DNA from: Gammaproteobacteria bacterium
Lineage (GTDB): Bacteria > Pseudomonadota > Gammaproteobacteria > HK1
NCBI GenBank assembly: GCA_009937425.1
Contig: JAACFO010000007.1
Location: 1-64,000 of the forward strand
Length of the DNA stretch: 64,000 nucleotides
Reading direction: 5' to 3'
Positions 42,150 through 53,184 of this stretch are shown here, in pieces. Positions within the stretch are counted from its first letter, which is position 1. Every line of letters begins with the position of its first letter. The position numbers and the translations under genes were made by a program. The notes below the pieces were generated by a model. That model saw only the letters and a list, made by a program, of their open reading frames with translations. It was not told the origin of the DNA and did no database searches.

Positions 42150-42965
42150 GTGCCCGAACTACCGGAAGTAGAAACGACCTGCAGGGGAATTGCACCGCTT
42201 CTCAGCGGCCGCCGCGTCACGTCGGTGCATGTGCGTAATCCGCACCTGCGATGGCCGGTCCCGCCGGCGCTTGCCCGCGAGCTTCCTGGTCAACGCGTGA
42301 GTGGGGTGACGCGGCGCGCGAAGTTCCTGCTGGTGGAATCACCGGTGGGCCATCTCATTCTGCATCTGGGCATGTCGGGAAGCTTGCGCGTCGTATCCCG
42401 GGACCTGGCTCCGGAAAAGCACGACCATCTGGACGTGGTCATGGACGACGGCCACTGTCTGCGGCTTCGCGACCCGCGACGCTTCGGCGCTGCCCTTTGG
42501 ACCACTGAAGATCCTTTCGAACATCCACTGTTGAAGTATCTGGGCCCCGAACCACTGGAAGACGACTTTAACGCCGAGTGGTTGCACCAACTGTCACGAC
42601 GCCGGCGGGTAGCCGTCAAGTCGTTCCTGATGAACAGCAAGGTGGTCGCGGGTGTCGGCAATATCTATGCCAGCGAAGCACTGTTTCTGGCCGGGATTCA
42701 TCCCGGACGCCCCGCGGGTCGTATTTCCGTGAAGCGCTATCAAGGACTGGTGGGCGCGGTTCGTGAGGTCCTCGAGGGCGCTATCGCCGCCGGAGGCACC
42801 ACCTTGCGTGACTTCGTCGACAGCAGCGGCAATCCCGGGTACTTCTCCCAGAAGCTACGTGTGTACGGTCGCCAGCATGAAGCATGCGAGCACTGCGGCT
42901 CAGCGGTTCGCAGCCGGGTAATCGGACAACGGGCAACCTATTACTGCCCGCGCTGCCAACGGTGA
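42150..42965 (+). CDS. mutM: formamidopyrimidine-DNA glycosylase
   Basis: MutM removes 8-oxoguanine and formamidopyrimidines from DNA and nicks the strand. The protein starts PELPEVE, where Pro2 is the nucleophile and Glu3 is catalytic. A GTG at 42150 supplies the initiator. It has the lysine loop, the MNSKVVAGVGNIYASE helix-two-turn-helix and a C-terminal zinc finger with CEHCG and CPRC. At 271 residues the length is normal. The longer upstream frame overlaps the DUF368 gene and is rejected. Confidence 0.97.
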   Translation: MPELPEVETTCRGIAPLLSGRRVTSVHVRNPHLRWPVPPALARELPGQRVSGVTRRAKFLLVESPVGHLILHLGMSGSLRVVSRDLAPEKHDHLDVVMDDGHCLRLRDPRRFGAALWTTEDPFEHPLLKYLGPEPLEDDFNAEWLHQLSRRRRVAVKSFLMNSKVVAGVGNIYASEALFLAGIHPGRPAGRISVKRYQGLVGAVREVLEGAIAAGGTTLRDFVDSSGNPGYFSQKLRVYGRQHEACEHCGSAVRSRVIGQRATYYCPRCQR

Positions 42966-43011
42966 AGCCTGCGGGGGGGATGGATCCAGGGCGGTGATCC
43001 GGGTGCGATTT

Positions 43012-43039
43012 TTGCTTGGCCGGGAATACCCGCCATACT
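43012..43039 (+). promoter_or_regulatory. weak promoter candidate before the accessory block
   Basis: TTGCTT and CATACT boxes are 16 bases apart, 47 bases before the pyrophosphatase-like gene. The match is modest, but there is no other obvious signal between mutM and the five small genes. Confidence 0.3.
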
Positions 43040-43085
43040 GGATCGATGAAGTGCTACCTGCGCGAAGACTCCTCTGGTGTGCCCA

Positions 43086-43523
43086 ATGATCAAAGTGTTG
43101 ATTCAGGCGCAAGCTGGCTCGACCGACAAGATACGGTACGATGAAAAGACGCTCACGCCCATTGAGGTAGGCAGCGTGTCCCGGCCCTACCCATATGCGT
43201 ACGGATTTGTCGTTGCGACTACGGCCGCTGATGGCGACAACGTCGACTGTTATGTCTTCGGCGACGATGGTCTGAAGTCCGGCTCCATTGTGGACTGCGA
43301 AGTAGTCGGGTTGCTCGACCAAATCGAGTCAGGCGAGCCGGATCACAAGGTGCTCGCCGTCGTCGCTGGCCAACAGGCTGTTCTCCCTGATGGAGTCTTG
43401 GAGGTACTACAGGACTTTATCTACGGCGTATTTTCCGGGTTCCCGGACAGCGCCGTAAGCGTGGGGCCCATCCATTCGCGGGACTCGGCCGTGCGATACG
43501 TTCGCGAGTGTCGAGACTGTTAA
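43086..43523 (+). CDS. divergent soluble inorganic pyrophosphatase-like protein
   Basis: A 145-residue protein with the family I pyrophosphatase signature YPYAYGF followed by ADGDNVDC, keeping the three metal-binding aspartates. Aligned by eye to E. coli Ppa, Asp102 and Lys104 also match. Glu20 becomes Gln, Lys29 becomes Arg and Arg43 becomes Glu. The Tyr141-Lys142 pair is absent, and the protein is about 30 residues shorter. It may hydrolyse another phosphorylated substrate or be inactive. It is first in a block of five small plus-strand genes. Confidence 0.7.
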   Translation: MIKVLIQAQAGSTDKIRYDEKTLTPIEVGSVSRPYPYAYGFVVATTAADGDNVDCYVFGDDGLKSGSIVDCEVVGLLDQIESGEPDHKVLAVVAGQQAVLPDGVLEVLQDFIYGVFSGFPDSAVSVGPIHSRDSAVRYVRECRDC

Positions 43524-43550
43524 TTTTCGTCGCACATATGGGAGAGCGAA

Positions 43551-43955
43551 ATGAAGGTCGATGGCGGATGTCACTGCGGCTACATATCGTATGAAACTGA
43601 AATCGACCCTGATTCAGTTTTCTTATGTCACTGCACGGATTGCCAAACCCTGTCGGGAACCGCGTTTCGCACTGTGGTTCCCTGCCCGGAAAACAGCTTC
43701 GAGCTTCTTGCCGGGCAACTGAAAACCTACATCAAAACCGGCGAAAGCGGTGCTGAGCGTCCGCAGGTTTTCTGCCCCGAATGCGGCACGCAGATTTACT
43801 CGACGTCCGTTGGGCAGGGGCCGAGACAGTTTAATCTCCGAGTTGGCACCATACGTCAGAGGGCGGAGCTCAAGCCAGGTGCGCAATACTGGTTTCGCTC
43901 TGCTCAGAAGTGGGTTATGGATTTGGCTGGCGTCAGGCAAATTGCCAAAGGCTAA
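43551..43955 (+). CDS. GFA-family zinc protein
   Basis: A 134-residue protein of the glutathione-dependent formaldehyde-activating (GFA) fold. It has GGCHCG, CHCTDCQTLSG and CPECGT, the cysteine sets that bind two zinc ions. Many GFA proteins have no proven substrate, so an enzyme role is open. A purine-rich site (GGGAGAG) precedes the ATG. Confidence 0.88.
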   Translation: MKVDGGCHCGYISYETEIDPDSVFLCHCTDCQTLSGTAFRTVVPCPENSFELLAGQLKTYIKTGESGAERPQVFCPECGTQIYSTSVGQGPRQFNLRVGTIRQRAELKPGAQYWFRSAQKWVMDLAGVRQIAKG

Positions 43956-44006
43956 CGTTGGAGTGCCAGTGCCTGACAAGGCGCGGCAGACGGCAGAATT
44001 GACCCC

Positions 44007-44258
44007 ATGAAGTCACTGCGGTTCGACGTCTTCGGACGTGAAATTCTAGTTACGAAGTCCGGGAAAGGATGGGCTGCATACTACCTGGGCGCAGATGGGA
44101 AAAGACGGCCCGCTACGGATATATTAGTGCCTTCAGACATCTCGGAATCCGAAATGCAGCAGTACCTTGGCGACTTGTGCCACGAATGGGCAACCGAACG
44201 GCACCCCAGTGTCAAACGCCTGGACTGGAGTGGGGTAGGCGGCGGTGATTTTGGTTAG
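44007..44258 (+). CDS. small protein of unknown function
   Basis: An 83-residue soluble protein. It starts MKSLRFDVFGRE, has a central YYLGADGKRRPA segment and ends acidic and glycine-rich. The pattern (FDVFGR then YxxGxDGKRRPA then LxDLxHE) looks conserved, but I cannot place it in a characterised family. It sits between the first GFA gene and the glycosylase gene on the same strand. Confidence 0.7.
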   Translation: MKSLRFDVFGREILVTKSGKGWAAYYLGADGKRRPATDILVPSDISESEMQQYLGDLCHEWATERHPSVKRLDWSGVGGGDFG

Positions 44259-44267
44259 TCCTGCGCC

Positions 44268-44843
44268 ATGACGTCGCTGTCGGACTTACTGTCCCAGGTC
44301 CGAGCCTGCCGGATCTGTGAGACGCACTTGCCGCTCGGTCCTCGGCCTGTCGTTCAGTTGGACCGTCACGCGCGCATTCTCATTGTGGGGCAAGCTCCCG
44401 GCAGAAAAGTTCATGACTCCGGCGTGCCGTTCAATGATCCCAGCGGGAATCGTCTGCGCGACTGGCTGGGAGTCACACGGGACGTCTTCTACGACCCGAA
44501 GCAGTTCGCGCTCGTGCCGATGGGTTTTTGTTTTCCCGGCTCGGGTCGGTCGGGAGATCTCCCGCCGCGACCCGAGTGTGCGCCGGCGTGGCGCGAACAG
44601 CTTCTCGGGCACCTTGCTCGCGTGGAGCTTACCCTGGTGCTCGGTCAATACGCGCAGGCCTACCACTTCGGGAAAGGCAAGCAGTCTCTGACCGAACTGG
44701 TGAAATCGTGGCGCACCTATTGGCCACACATGGTTCCGCTGCCCCACCCCAGTCCGAGAAACAACCTTTGGCTGCGACGAAATCCGTGGTTCGACGTCGA
44801 AGTGCTGCCGTCGCTCAGAAAACGCGTAGCCGAATTACTTTAA
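44268..44843 (+). CDS. uracil-DNA glycosylase family protein
   Basis: A 191-residue protein of the uracil-DNA glycosylase superfamily, with motif A GQAPGRKVHDSG and motif B PHPSPRN. Cys14 and Cys17 (CRIC), the Cys in MGFCFPG and the Cys in RPECAPAW match the four-cysteine 4Fe-4S pattern of family 4/5 enzymes. It should act on damaged bases in DNA. The conserved catalytic Asp/Glu after GQAPG is not obvious, so activity is uncertain. It begins nine bases after the small unknown gene. Confidence 0.82.
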   Translation: MTSLSDLLSQVRACRICETHLPLGPRPVVQLDRHARILIVGQAPGRKVHDSGVPFNDPSGNRLRDWLGVTRDVFYDPKQFALVPMGFCFPGSGRSGDLPPRPECAPAWREQLLGHLARVELTLVLGQYAQAYHFGKGKQSLTELVKSWRTYWPHMVPLPHPSPRNNLWLRRNPWFDVEVLPSLRKRVAELL

Positions 44844-44878
44844 CGATTTAGTTCGAAACGCAGCGAGGCGGGAAGCAG

Positions 44879-45313
44879 ATGCGAGAAATTCAGGGCAAAT
44901 GCCATTGCGGCAACATCGCGTACGAGCTCCTATGGCCGGAGTCCGGGAAAATGCTTGCCGTTCGTGCCTGCGGCTGCACATTCTGCACCAAGCACGGGGG
45001 CGTATACACCTCTCATCCCGATGCCCGCCTCGATGCGCGTGTTGCTGACAGCAATTCCGTCAACAGGTACGTATTCGGTACGAAAACGGCGGAGTTCTAC
45101 CTTTGCACCCGCTGCGGTGTGGTCCCATTCGTGACCAGCACCATCGAGAGCGTCGAATATGCAGTGGTAAACGTCAATACCTTCGAGAACGTCGACCAAT
45201 CGGAACTGGATTCGTCGGTCAGCGATTTTGACGGCGAAGACATTGAGGCACGCCTGGGCCGACGAATGCGAAACTGGATTTCCCGGGTCACTGTGCGAGC
45301 CGCTGACAGCTAG
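44879..45313 (+). CDS. second GFA-like zinc protein
   Basis: A 144-residue GFA-fold protein with GKCHCGNIAYE, ACGCTFCTKHGG and LCTRCGVVP, so both zinc sites look complete. It differs strongly in sequence from the GFA protein at 43551 and is not a simple duplicate. It is the last of the five small genes and converges on the ferredoxin gene, with 16 bases between stops. Confidence 0.82.
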   Translation: MREIQGKCHCGNIAYELLWPESGKMLAVRACGCTFCTKHGGVYTSHPDARLDARVADSNSVNRYVFGTKTAEFYLCTRCGVVPFVTSTIESVEYAVVNVNTFENVDQSELDSSVSDFDGEDIEARLGRRMRNWISRVTVRAADS

Positions 45314-45329
45314 CGTGCAGCGACAACCC

Positions 45330-46695
<1,366 letters not shown>

Positions 46696-46826
46696 GCTGG
46701 AAACTGTCCCCGACGTCGACTGTTGCGCAAACGTGATAGGATAGCGCGCGGCCCGGGCGGCGGGCCAGAGACGTTCATTGCACACCAATCCCAACAGGTC
46801 GCCGCCGCCCGTCAGCGCATCTTTCC

Positions 46827-47807
46827 ATGTGGCCATCAGCTAAGTCCAAAACCACAAGCAACGATTCCTCCGCCGAAGGCTCGAAACCCGGATTGCTCGG
46901 GCGTTTGTCCGGCGCCCTCAAACGTACCCGGGGCGCGTTGCTGGGGAGCATCTCTCAGCTCTTCGACGCCAATACCCCCATCGACGAGGATCTGGTGGAG
47001 GAGGTGGAGTCGAGTCTGTTGGTAAGCGATGTGGGTGTGAAAGCGAGCGAGCGCATCGTTGCAGATTTAAAGGTACGCATCGGGCGCCGTGAAATCACGG
47101 AGCCGGAGGCGCTGTTTTCTGCGCTGCACGAGGATATGCTCGCGGTGTTGGAGCCGGTGGCGATTCCGTTGGCCATCCCCGAGAAGTGTGACAAGCCCTT
47201 CGTGATACTGATGGTGGGTGTTAACGGCACTGGAAAAACCACGACCATCGGCAAGCTGGCCAGGCTTTTTCGCAGCCAGGGCCACTCGGTGATGCTGGCG
47301 GCGGGCGACACCTTTCGGGCGGCCGCCATCGAGCAGTTGCAGGCCTGGGGGGAGCGCAACGACGTGGCGGTGGTGGCTCAGCACTCGGGAGCCGACGCCG
47401 CTTCGGTCATATTCGATGCCCTGCAATCTGCCCAGGCCCGGGCAGTGGACGTGCTCATCGCCGACACCGCCGGACGACTGCACACCCAGGGCGGGCTCAT
47501 GGAGGAGCTCAAAAAGGTGGTTCGCGTGCTCACCAAGCTGGACCCCGGCGCGCCCCATGAAACCATGCTCGTGATCGATGCGGGCATGGGTCAAAACGCC
47601 CTGGCCCAGGCGCGCCAGTTTAACGCAGCGGTGAGCGTCAGCGGCATTACCCTGACCAAGCTCGACGGCACCGCCAAGGGCGGCATTGTCTTTGCCATTG
47701 CCGAGGAGCTGGGGATCCCCATTCGTTTCGTTGGCGTTGGGGAAGGTGCCGAGGATTTGCGGGTGTTTCGCGCCGACGAGTTTGTGGGCGCACTCCTCGA
47801 ACGATAG
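46827..47807 (+). CDS. ftsY: signal recognition particle receptor FtsY
   Basis: FtsY is the GTPase that docks SRP-ribosome complexes at the membrane. The 326-residue protein has a short N-terminal region, the helical N domain and the NG GTPase with [23 protein letters not shown] and [10 protein letters not shown]. It lacks the long acidic A domain of E. coli FtsY, as in many shorter versions. It leads ftsE-ftsX. Confidence 0.96.
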   Translation: MWPSAKSKTTSNDSSAEGSKPGLLGRLSGALKRTRGALLGSISQLFDANTPIDEDLVEEVESSLLVSDVGVKASERIVADLKVRIGRREITEPEALFSALHEDMLAVLEPVAIPLAIPEKCDKPFVILMVGVNGTGKTTTIGKLARLFRSQGHSVMLAAGDTFRAAAIEQLQAWGERNDVAVVAQHSGADAASVIFDALQSAQARAVDVLIADTAGRLHTQGGLMEELKKVVRVLTKLDPGAPHETMLVIDAGMGQNALAQARQFNAAVSVSGITLTKLDGTAKGGIVFAIAEELGIPIRFVGVGEGAEDLRVFRADEFVGALLER

Positions 47808-47864
47808 CGGCGGTCCGCGACCCAGGTCGACAACGCCCGCTCCCATGAGCGCATACCGGGAAAC

Positions 47865-48536
47865 ATGATCGAGTTTCACGACGTTACCAAGCGCTACCCG
47901 AACGGCCACGAGGCGCTGCGGGACGTGAGTCTGCGCATTGAAAGCGGCGCCATGGCCTTTCTCACCGGTCATTCCGGTGCCGGGAAGAGCACGTTGCTGC
48001 GACTCACGACCCTGCTGGAGCGTTGCTCGCGGGGCCAGGTGCTGGTGGGCGGACACAATCTGAACCGCTTGAGCCGCCGGCGCATTCCGTATTTCCGCCG
48101 CAACATTGGCGTGGTTTTCCAGAACCATCGATTGCTGATGGATCGCACGGTATTCGACAATGTGGCCTTGCCGTTGGTCATCGCAGGCTTTTCCCATGGT
48201 GAGGTGGGTCGGCGGGTGCGAGCGGCTCTGGACAAGGTCGGATTACTCGGCAAAAGCCGGGCATTTCCGATAACGCTCTCCGGCGGTGAGCAGCAGCGGG
48301 TCGGTATCGCCCGTGCGGTGGTCCACCGGCCACGCATTCTGCTTGCCGATGAACCGACTGGAAACCTGGATCCGGAACTCAGCCGGGAAATCATGGGGCT
48401 GTTCGAGAGCTTCAACCACGTTGGCGTAACGGTGCTCGTCGCCACCCATGACATCTCCCTTATTGGCGACATGGGTTACGACATTCTCACCCTCAAGGAT
48501 GGCTCTTTCGTGCACGGCGCCGGAGCGGCACTCTGA
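47865..48536 (+). CDS. ftsE: cell division ATPase FtsE
   Basis: FtsE is the ABC ATPase that works with FtsX to switch on septal peptidoglycan hydrolases. The 223-residue protein has Walker [14 protein letters not shown], signature [14 protein letters not shown] and Walker [12 protein letters not shown]. The stop shares one base with the ftsX start (TGATG). Confidence 0.97.
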   Translation: MIEFHDVTKRYPNGHEALRDVSLRIESGAMAFLTGHSGAGKSTLLRLTTLLERCSRGQVLVGGHNLNRLSRRRIPYFRRNIGVVFQNHRLLMDRTVFDNVALPLVIAGFSHGEVGRRVRAALDKVGLLGKSRAFPITLSGGEQQRVGIARAVVHRPRILLADEPTGNLDPELSREIMGLFESFNHVGVTVLVATHDISLIGDMGYDILTLKDGSFVHGAGAAL

Positions 48537-49510
48537 TGACCGATCTGCCGGAGCCGGAAAAGTTTGCGTTGTCCTCAACCGGCGCCGGTCGCCTTCAGTC
48601 CTGGCTCACGCGCCACCTGCAGAGCTTTTTCTACACCCTCGGCTTACTGTCGCGGGCGCCTCTGGCAAGCACTCTGACCGCCGCCGTCATCGGCATGGCC
48701 CTGGCGCTTCCCGCCGGACTCTATGTGCTCCTGGACAACGTTCAGGATGCAACCCGGGGTTGGGACGGCAGTAACCGGATCTCACTGTTTCTGGAGCTGG
48801 AGGTCAGTGACGCCGAAGCCGCGACGATTGCGGGCAGCTTGGGCAAATGGCCCGAGGTAGCCGACACCCGGGTGATCACCCGCCACCAGGCCTTGAAGGA
48901 GTTTCGCGAGCTGTCGGGCTTCGCCGACGTCATGGATGCTTTCTCCAGCGACAACCCGCTGCCAGCGGTGATCATCATCGAGCCGGGCGTTGACGCCGGG
49001 GACGCGGCGGCCATGGAGAAGCTGCTGGGCCGCCTGGGGGAGTTGTCGAAGGTGGAGTCTGCCCAGTTCGACCTGGCATGGCTGAAGCGCCTTTACGCCA
49101 TTTTGGGCATCGTCGAGCGTGGCGTGCTGGTGCTGGCGGCGCTGCTCGCCGCGGGCGTGCTGCTGGTGGTTGGAAACACCATGCGTTTGAGCATCGACAG
49201 CCGCCGCCAGGAAGTCGAAATCGCCAAGCTGTTTGGCGCTACCAATGCCTTCATCCGGCGACCATTCCTGTATAGCGGCCTGCTCTACGGCGCCATGGGC
49301 GGCGTCATTGCCTGGCTGCTGGTGTGGATCTGCTTCCTGTTGCTGGGTGAACCCGTCGAGCGGCTGACGGCGCTCTACTCCGGCGAATACCGGCTCCAGT
49401 TCCTGGCCCCCCTGGCGAGCATTACGCTGGTCAGCGGCGGGGCGCTGCTCGGTCTGCTCGGTTCCTGGTTGTCCGTGGGCCGCCACCTGGCCGCCATAGA
49501 ACCTTCCTAG
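48536..49510 (+). CDS. ftsX: cell division membrane protein FtsX
   Basis: FtsX is the membrane partner of FtsE and recruits EnvC-type activators. The 324-residue protein has a cytoplasmic N terminus, a first membrane segment near residues 40-60, a periplasmic domain of about 110 residues and three more membrane segments. It ends in the conserved GSWLSVGRHL. Translation is coupled to ftsE. Confidence 0.95.
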   Translation: MTDLPEPEKFALSSTGAGRLQSWLTRHLQSFFYTLGLLSRAPLASTLTAAVIGMALALPAGLYVLLDNVQDATRGWDGSNRISLFLELEVSDAEAATIAGSLGKWPEVADTRVITRHQALKEFRELSGFADVMDAFSSDNPLPAVIIIEPGVDAGDAAAMEKLLGRLGELSKVESAQFDLAWLKRLYAILGIVERGVLVLAALLAAGVLLVVGNTMRLSIDSRRQEVEIAKLFGATNAFIRRPFLYSGLLYGAMGGVIAWLLVWICFLLLGEPVERLTALYSGEYRLQFLAPLASITLVSGGALLGLLGSWLSVGRHLAAIEPS

Positions 49511-49596
49511 GGACTCGGAATTGGCGTGTCCGGAACGGCGGATATGCTCCTAAGCCTCTAAAATCAGTGAACTTCCACAGCGGCTAGCACTCTAAC

Positions 49597-49625
49597 TTGG
49601 CGACTGCTAAAATAGCTTTTATCTG
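49597..49625 (+). promoter_or_regulatory. candidate promoter for rpoH
   Basis: TTGGCG and TATCTG boxes 17 bases apart lie 16 bases before the rpoH start. The match is partial. An AGGGG ribosome-binding site follows at 49631. Other sigma factors often add promoters here, but I could not recognise one. Confidence 0.3.
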
Positions 49626-49640
49626 ATTTGAGGGGATCTA

Positions 49641-50492
<852 letters not shown>

Positions 50493-50524
50493 CGCTCCTG
50501 GCTACGCGGCCGATGGTGAAATAG

Positions 50525-50560
50525 AACGCTCCGCCTGGTACAGGCGGGGCGTTTTTTTTT
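50525..50560 (+). terminator. rho-independent terminator after rpoH
   Basis: A 12-base stem AACGCTCCGCCT / AGGCGGGGCGTT (one G-T pair) with a five-base loop is followed by nine T residues. It ends at the stop codon of cyoE, which comes from the other direction. Confidence 0.92.
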
Positions 50561-51458
50561 ACCACAACAGCAGCAGGTAGTGGTCCACCAGCAGGGCGCT
50601 GAACAAGGCCATCAGATAGTAGATGGAATAGATGAAGGTGCGCATGGGCAAGCCATCGTCGCGGCCGCGGTAAAGGCTGATGGCGTAGTACAGAAACACG
50701 CCGCCGAGGATCAAGGCCGCGATCAGATACAACGGACCGCTCATGTGCGTCACGTAGGGCAACAGGCTTACCGCCACCAGCAACACCGTGTAGAGAAGTA
50801 TTTGCAGCCGCGTGTACTCGATGCCGTGGGTTACCGGCAGCATGGGCACGTTGGCGCGGGCATAGTCGCCGCAGCGGTGAATAGCCAGAGCCCAGAAGTG
50901 CGGCGGCGTCCAGGCGAATATAATCAAAAACAGCAGCAGCGATTGCGGGTCAAGGGTGCCTGTAACGGCGGTCCAACCCAACACCGGCGGCATGGCGCCG
51001 GCGGCACCGCCGATGACGATGTTCTGGGGTGTGGCCCGTTTGAGGAAAACGGTGTACACCACCGAATAACCGACCATGGCGGCCAGGGTCAACACCGCGG
51101 TCAAGGTGTTCACTAAGGTCACCAGCAGCACCATGGACAGGGCGCACAGGAGAGCGGCGAAAATCAGCGCGCTCGCCTGGTCCATGCGACCGGCAGGCAG
51201 TGGACGACGGCGGGTGCGCAGCATCAGGGAGTCGGCACGCTGATCGACGATATGGTTGATGGCGGCACCGGAAGCGGCGCCAAGGCCGATGCCGATACTG
51301 CCGAATATCAGCGCCTGCCACGGCACCCAACCCGGTGCGGCGAGAAACATGCCGACCACGGCGGTAAACACGAGCAGCACTACGACGCGTGGTTTGCACA
51401 ATTCGAGGTACTCGCGCCACGAGCGCGCAGGTGCCATGGAAATGGCGCGATTCGACAT
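50559..51458 (-). CDS. cyoE: protoheme IX farnesyltransferase (heme O synthase)
   Basis: CyoE adds a farnesyl group to heme b to make heme O. The 299-residue polytopic protein has the prenyltransferase strings [20 protein letters not shown] and [10 protein letters not shown], with about eight membrane segments. It is the last gene of the cytochrome oxidase cluster. A heme A synthase gene would be expected next to it but is not present here. Confidence 0.96.
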   Translation of the reverse strand: MSNRAISMAPARSWREYLELCKPRVVVLLVFTAVVGMFLAAPGWVPWQALIFGSIGIGLGAASGAAINHIVDQRADSLMLRTRRRPLPAGRMDQASALIFAALLCALSMVLLVTLVNTLTAVLTLAAMVGYSVVYTVFLKRATPQNIVIGGAAGAMPPVLGWTAVTGTLDPQSLLLFLIIFAWTPPHFWALAIHRCGDYARANVPMLPVTHGIEYTRLQILLYTVLLVAVSLLPYVTHMSGPLYLIAALILGGVFLYYAISLYRGRDDGLPMRTFIYSIYYLMALFSALLVDHYLLLLW

Positions 51459-51578
51459 GAGCAGCGTTACTCCCCCGGTTCCCCATGGATGTCCCGGGGG
51501 CCATCGGCCCCCGGCGAGCGGCGCCTATGATACACCGGCGCGAGGGACGGCCGGTAGTTGCCTCGGGCGGGCGCCCGG

Positions 51579-52163
51579 TCAGCCGATCTTGGAAATTTTC
51601 AGCAGTCGCTCCAGGTCCGCCAGCAAGCCACGCTGATCGACATCCTGGTCATAGCGCATCATCAGATATCCTTGCGGGTCCACCAGGTAGATGCGCAGAT
51701 TGTGACCTGCCGGGGCTGGCGCAAGGGAAAGCTCCGCCAACCAGTCGCCGTCGGCCGTCGCCAGGGTAACCGCCGGTGGAAGTGTTGCCGTGGACACGGC
51801 CACGGCGGGCTGGAAGACCAGGAGCAGCTGGATGCGCTGCATATCGTCGCCGAGGGCTTGCTGGACCTGATGGCTTCGGGTCAGCGCATCCATGCAGCTC
51901 TGCCGGCAGTCGCCGTCGAGCAGGTGCACGATGGTCCAACGCCCGGCCAGATAGCCTGAATCCAGGGGACTGCCATCCACATGCTCGAGACGCGCGGCGC
52001 TCAGCTGGCGAACCGGTTGCACCAGGGTGCCATGATTGAGGGTGCCGAAAGGGCGCCAGTCCGGCGCGAAAACATTGAGCAGCCAGGCTGCCAGGATCGG
52101 CAGGAAAAAGACCAGAAAGGTTCCGACCAGCAGAATGCGCCTGGGGCGGCGATCAGTGCCCAT
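51579..52163 (-). CDS. SCO1/SenC-like thioredoxin-fold membrane protein
   Basis: A 194-residue protein with one N-terminal membrane segment (residues 9-29) and a periplasmic thioredoxin-like domain. A CxxxC pair (CRQSC) matches the SCO copper site. The usual distal His is not clear. It resembles the short SCO-like protein encoded between surf1 and ctaA in pseudomonad cox clusters. It may deliver copper or act as a thiol reductase for CoxB. Its start overlaps the end of surf1 by 11 bases. Confidence 0.8.
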   Translation of the reverse strand: MGTDRRPRRILLVGTFLVFFLPILAAWLLNVFAPDWRPFGTLNHGTLVQPVRQLSAARLEHVDGSPLDSGYLAGRWTIVHLLDGDCRQSCMDALTRSHQVQQALGDDMQRIQLLLVFQPAVAVSTATLPPAVTLATADGDWLAELSLAPAPAGHNLRIYLVDPQGYLMMRYDQDVDQRGLLADLERLLKISKIG

Positions 52164-52923
52164 GGTGCTGCCGGCGCGTTCGCTTGACGGCGACCCAGAT
52201 ACACAGCGTCAAAAGGGCCGCCGCCAGGGCAAACCACTGCACGGCGTAGCCCACGTGACGCTCCGGCGTGAGACCCGTGCGAAGCTGCCAGTCCCGTGTG
52301 TAGCCTTGCTCGGAAGCCGGCGACAAACGCAACACGAAAGGCAGCAGCGAGCCCCCCAGTTGCGCCTGGATGCGGGCCATGTCCACGCGCTGCACGACCC
52401 GGGGCGAACCCTCGGCATCGTATCCGGAGTCACCGAGCGCGATGCCCGATGACGGCGGCGCCACGATTGTCCCCTCCAGGGCCACCGCCTGCTCTGGCAC
52501 GGTGATGTCCGGAAGCCGTCGGCGATCGGGGCCCACCGGCAACCAGCCGCGATTCACCAGGACGTGCACATCACTGTCGCCCAAGCGAAAGGCTGTCAGC
52601 ACATGGTAACCAGCCATTTGTTTGTGGACGCGGTTGTCGAGAAGATACTGCGCATCACTACGATAATGGCCGGTGGCGCTGGCGCGACGGTGGCGCAGTT
52701 GCGCGAGGCTGGCGGAAGCGGCCAGAGTGGGTTCCAGAATCAGGCTTTGTTTTTCGACGCGGTATGCCTGCTCGACCGCGATGGCGCGTTTCTCCTCGGC
52801 GCGGCGCAGCTGCCAGAGGCCCGCGGACAGGAGTAAGGTGAGCATGAGTAGCGCAGTGACTGCGGGCAGCGGCGCCACGCGCACTTCGTAAGCTCCCACG
52901 ACGATCCTGGCCGACGGAATCAC
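52153..52923 (-). CDS. surf1: SURF1-family cytochrome oxidase assembly protein
   Basis: SURF1 helps insert heme a into subunit I of cytochrome oxidase. The 256-residue protein has two membrane segments, one near each end. Between them is the family's periplasmic domain, with LWQLRRAEEK after the first helix, YLLDNRVHKQMAGYHVLTAF, VNRGWLP and GYAVQWFALA before the second. It is divergent from the DUF2909 gene. Confidence 0.93.
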   Translation of the reverse strand: MIPSARIVVGAYEVRVAPLPAVTALLMLTLLLSAGLWQLRRAEEKRAIAVEQAYRVEKQSLILEPTLAASASLAQLRHRRASATGHYRSDAQYLLDNRVHKQMAGYHVLTAFRLGDSDVHVLVNRGWLPVGPDRRRLPDITVPEQAVALEGTIVAPPSSGIALGDSGYDAEGSPRVVQRVDMARIQAQLGGSLLPFVLRLSPASEQGYTRDWQLRTGLTPERHVGYAVQWFALAAALLTLCIWVAVKRTRRQHHGH

Positions 52924-52974
52924 GCCGGCGATGCCTGGAGTATACTGGCAGGCCGCGTTGTCTCCGGAGATGCC

Positions 52975-53184
52975 ATGCTGTCGAAAGTACTCATCATCGT
53001 GATTTTTCTCGGAATCATCGGCAGTATGGGTTCCGCACTTTTTTTTCTGATCAAGGACAAGGGGCAGTCGGATCGGACACTCAAGGCGTTGACGGTACGT
53101 ATTGGCGTATCCATCGCGCTGTTCGCGCTACTGTTCGTACTCTGGGGTCTTGGATTGATTAGTCCCCACGGCGTACGCCCCTGA
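52975..53184 (+). CDS. DUF2909 twin-transmembrane protein
   Basis: A 69-residue protein with two membrane segments joined by a short loop FLIKDKGQSDRTLKALTVR, the DUF2909 pattern. Such proteins are encoded in cox clusters and are thought to help assembly, without a proven role. It points opposite to the other cox genes here. Its stop is immediately followed by a 78-bp perfect palindrome. Confidence 0.88.
   Translation: MLSKVLIIVIFLGIIGSMGSALFFLIKDKGQSDRTLKALTVRIGVSIALFALLFVLWGLGLISPHGVRP

Noticed and set aside
43956-44878. possible integron attC sites between the small accessory genes
   Set aside because: TAAC strings follow two stops, and TGCCTGACAAGGCG looks similar to attC, but no matching GTTRRRY partner site or long inverted repeat was found.
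46696-46836. longer rsmD start overlapping ftsY
   Set aside because: The extra residues are not RsmD-like and would overlap the ftsY start on the other strand.
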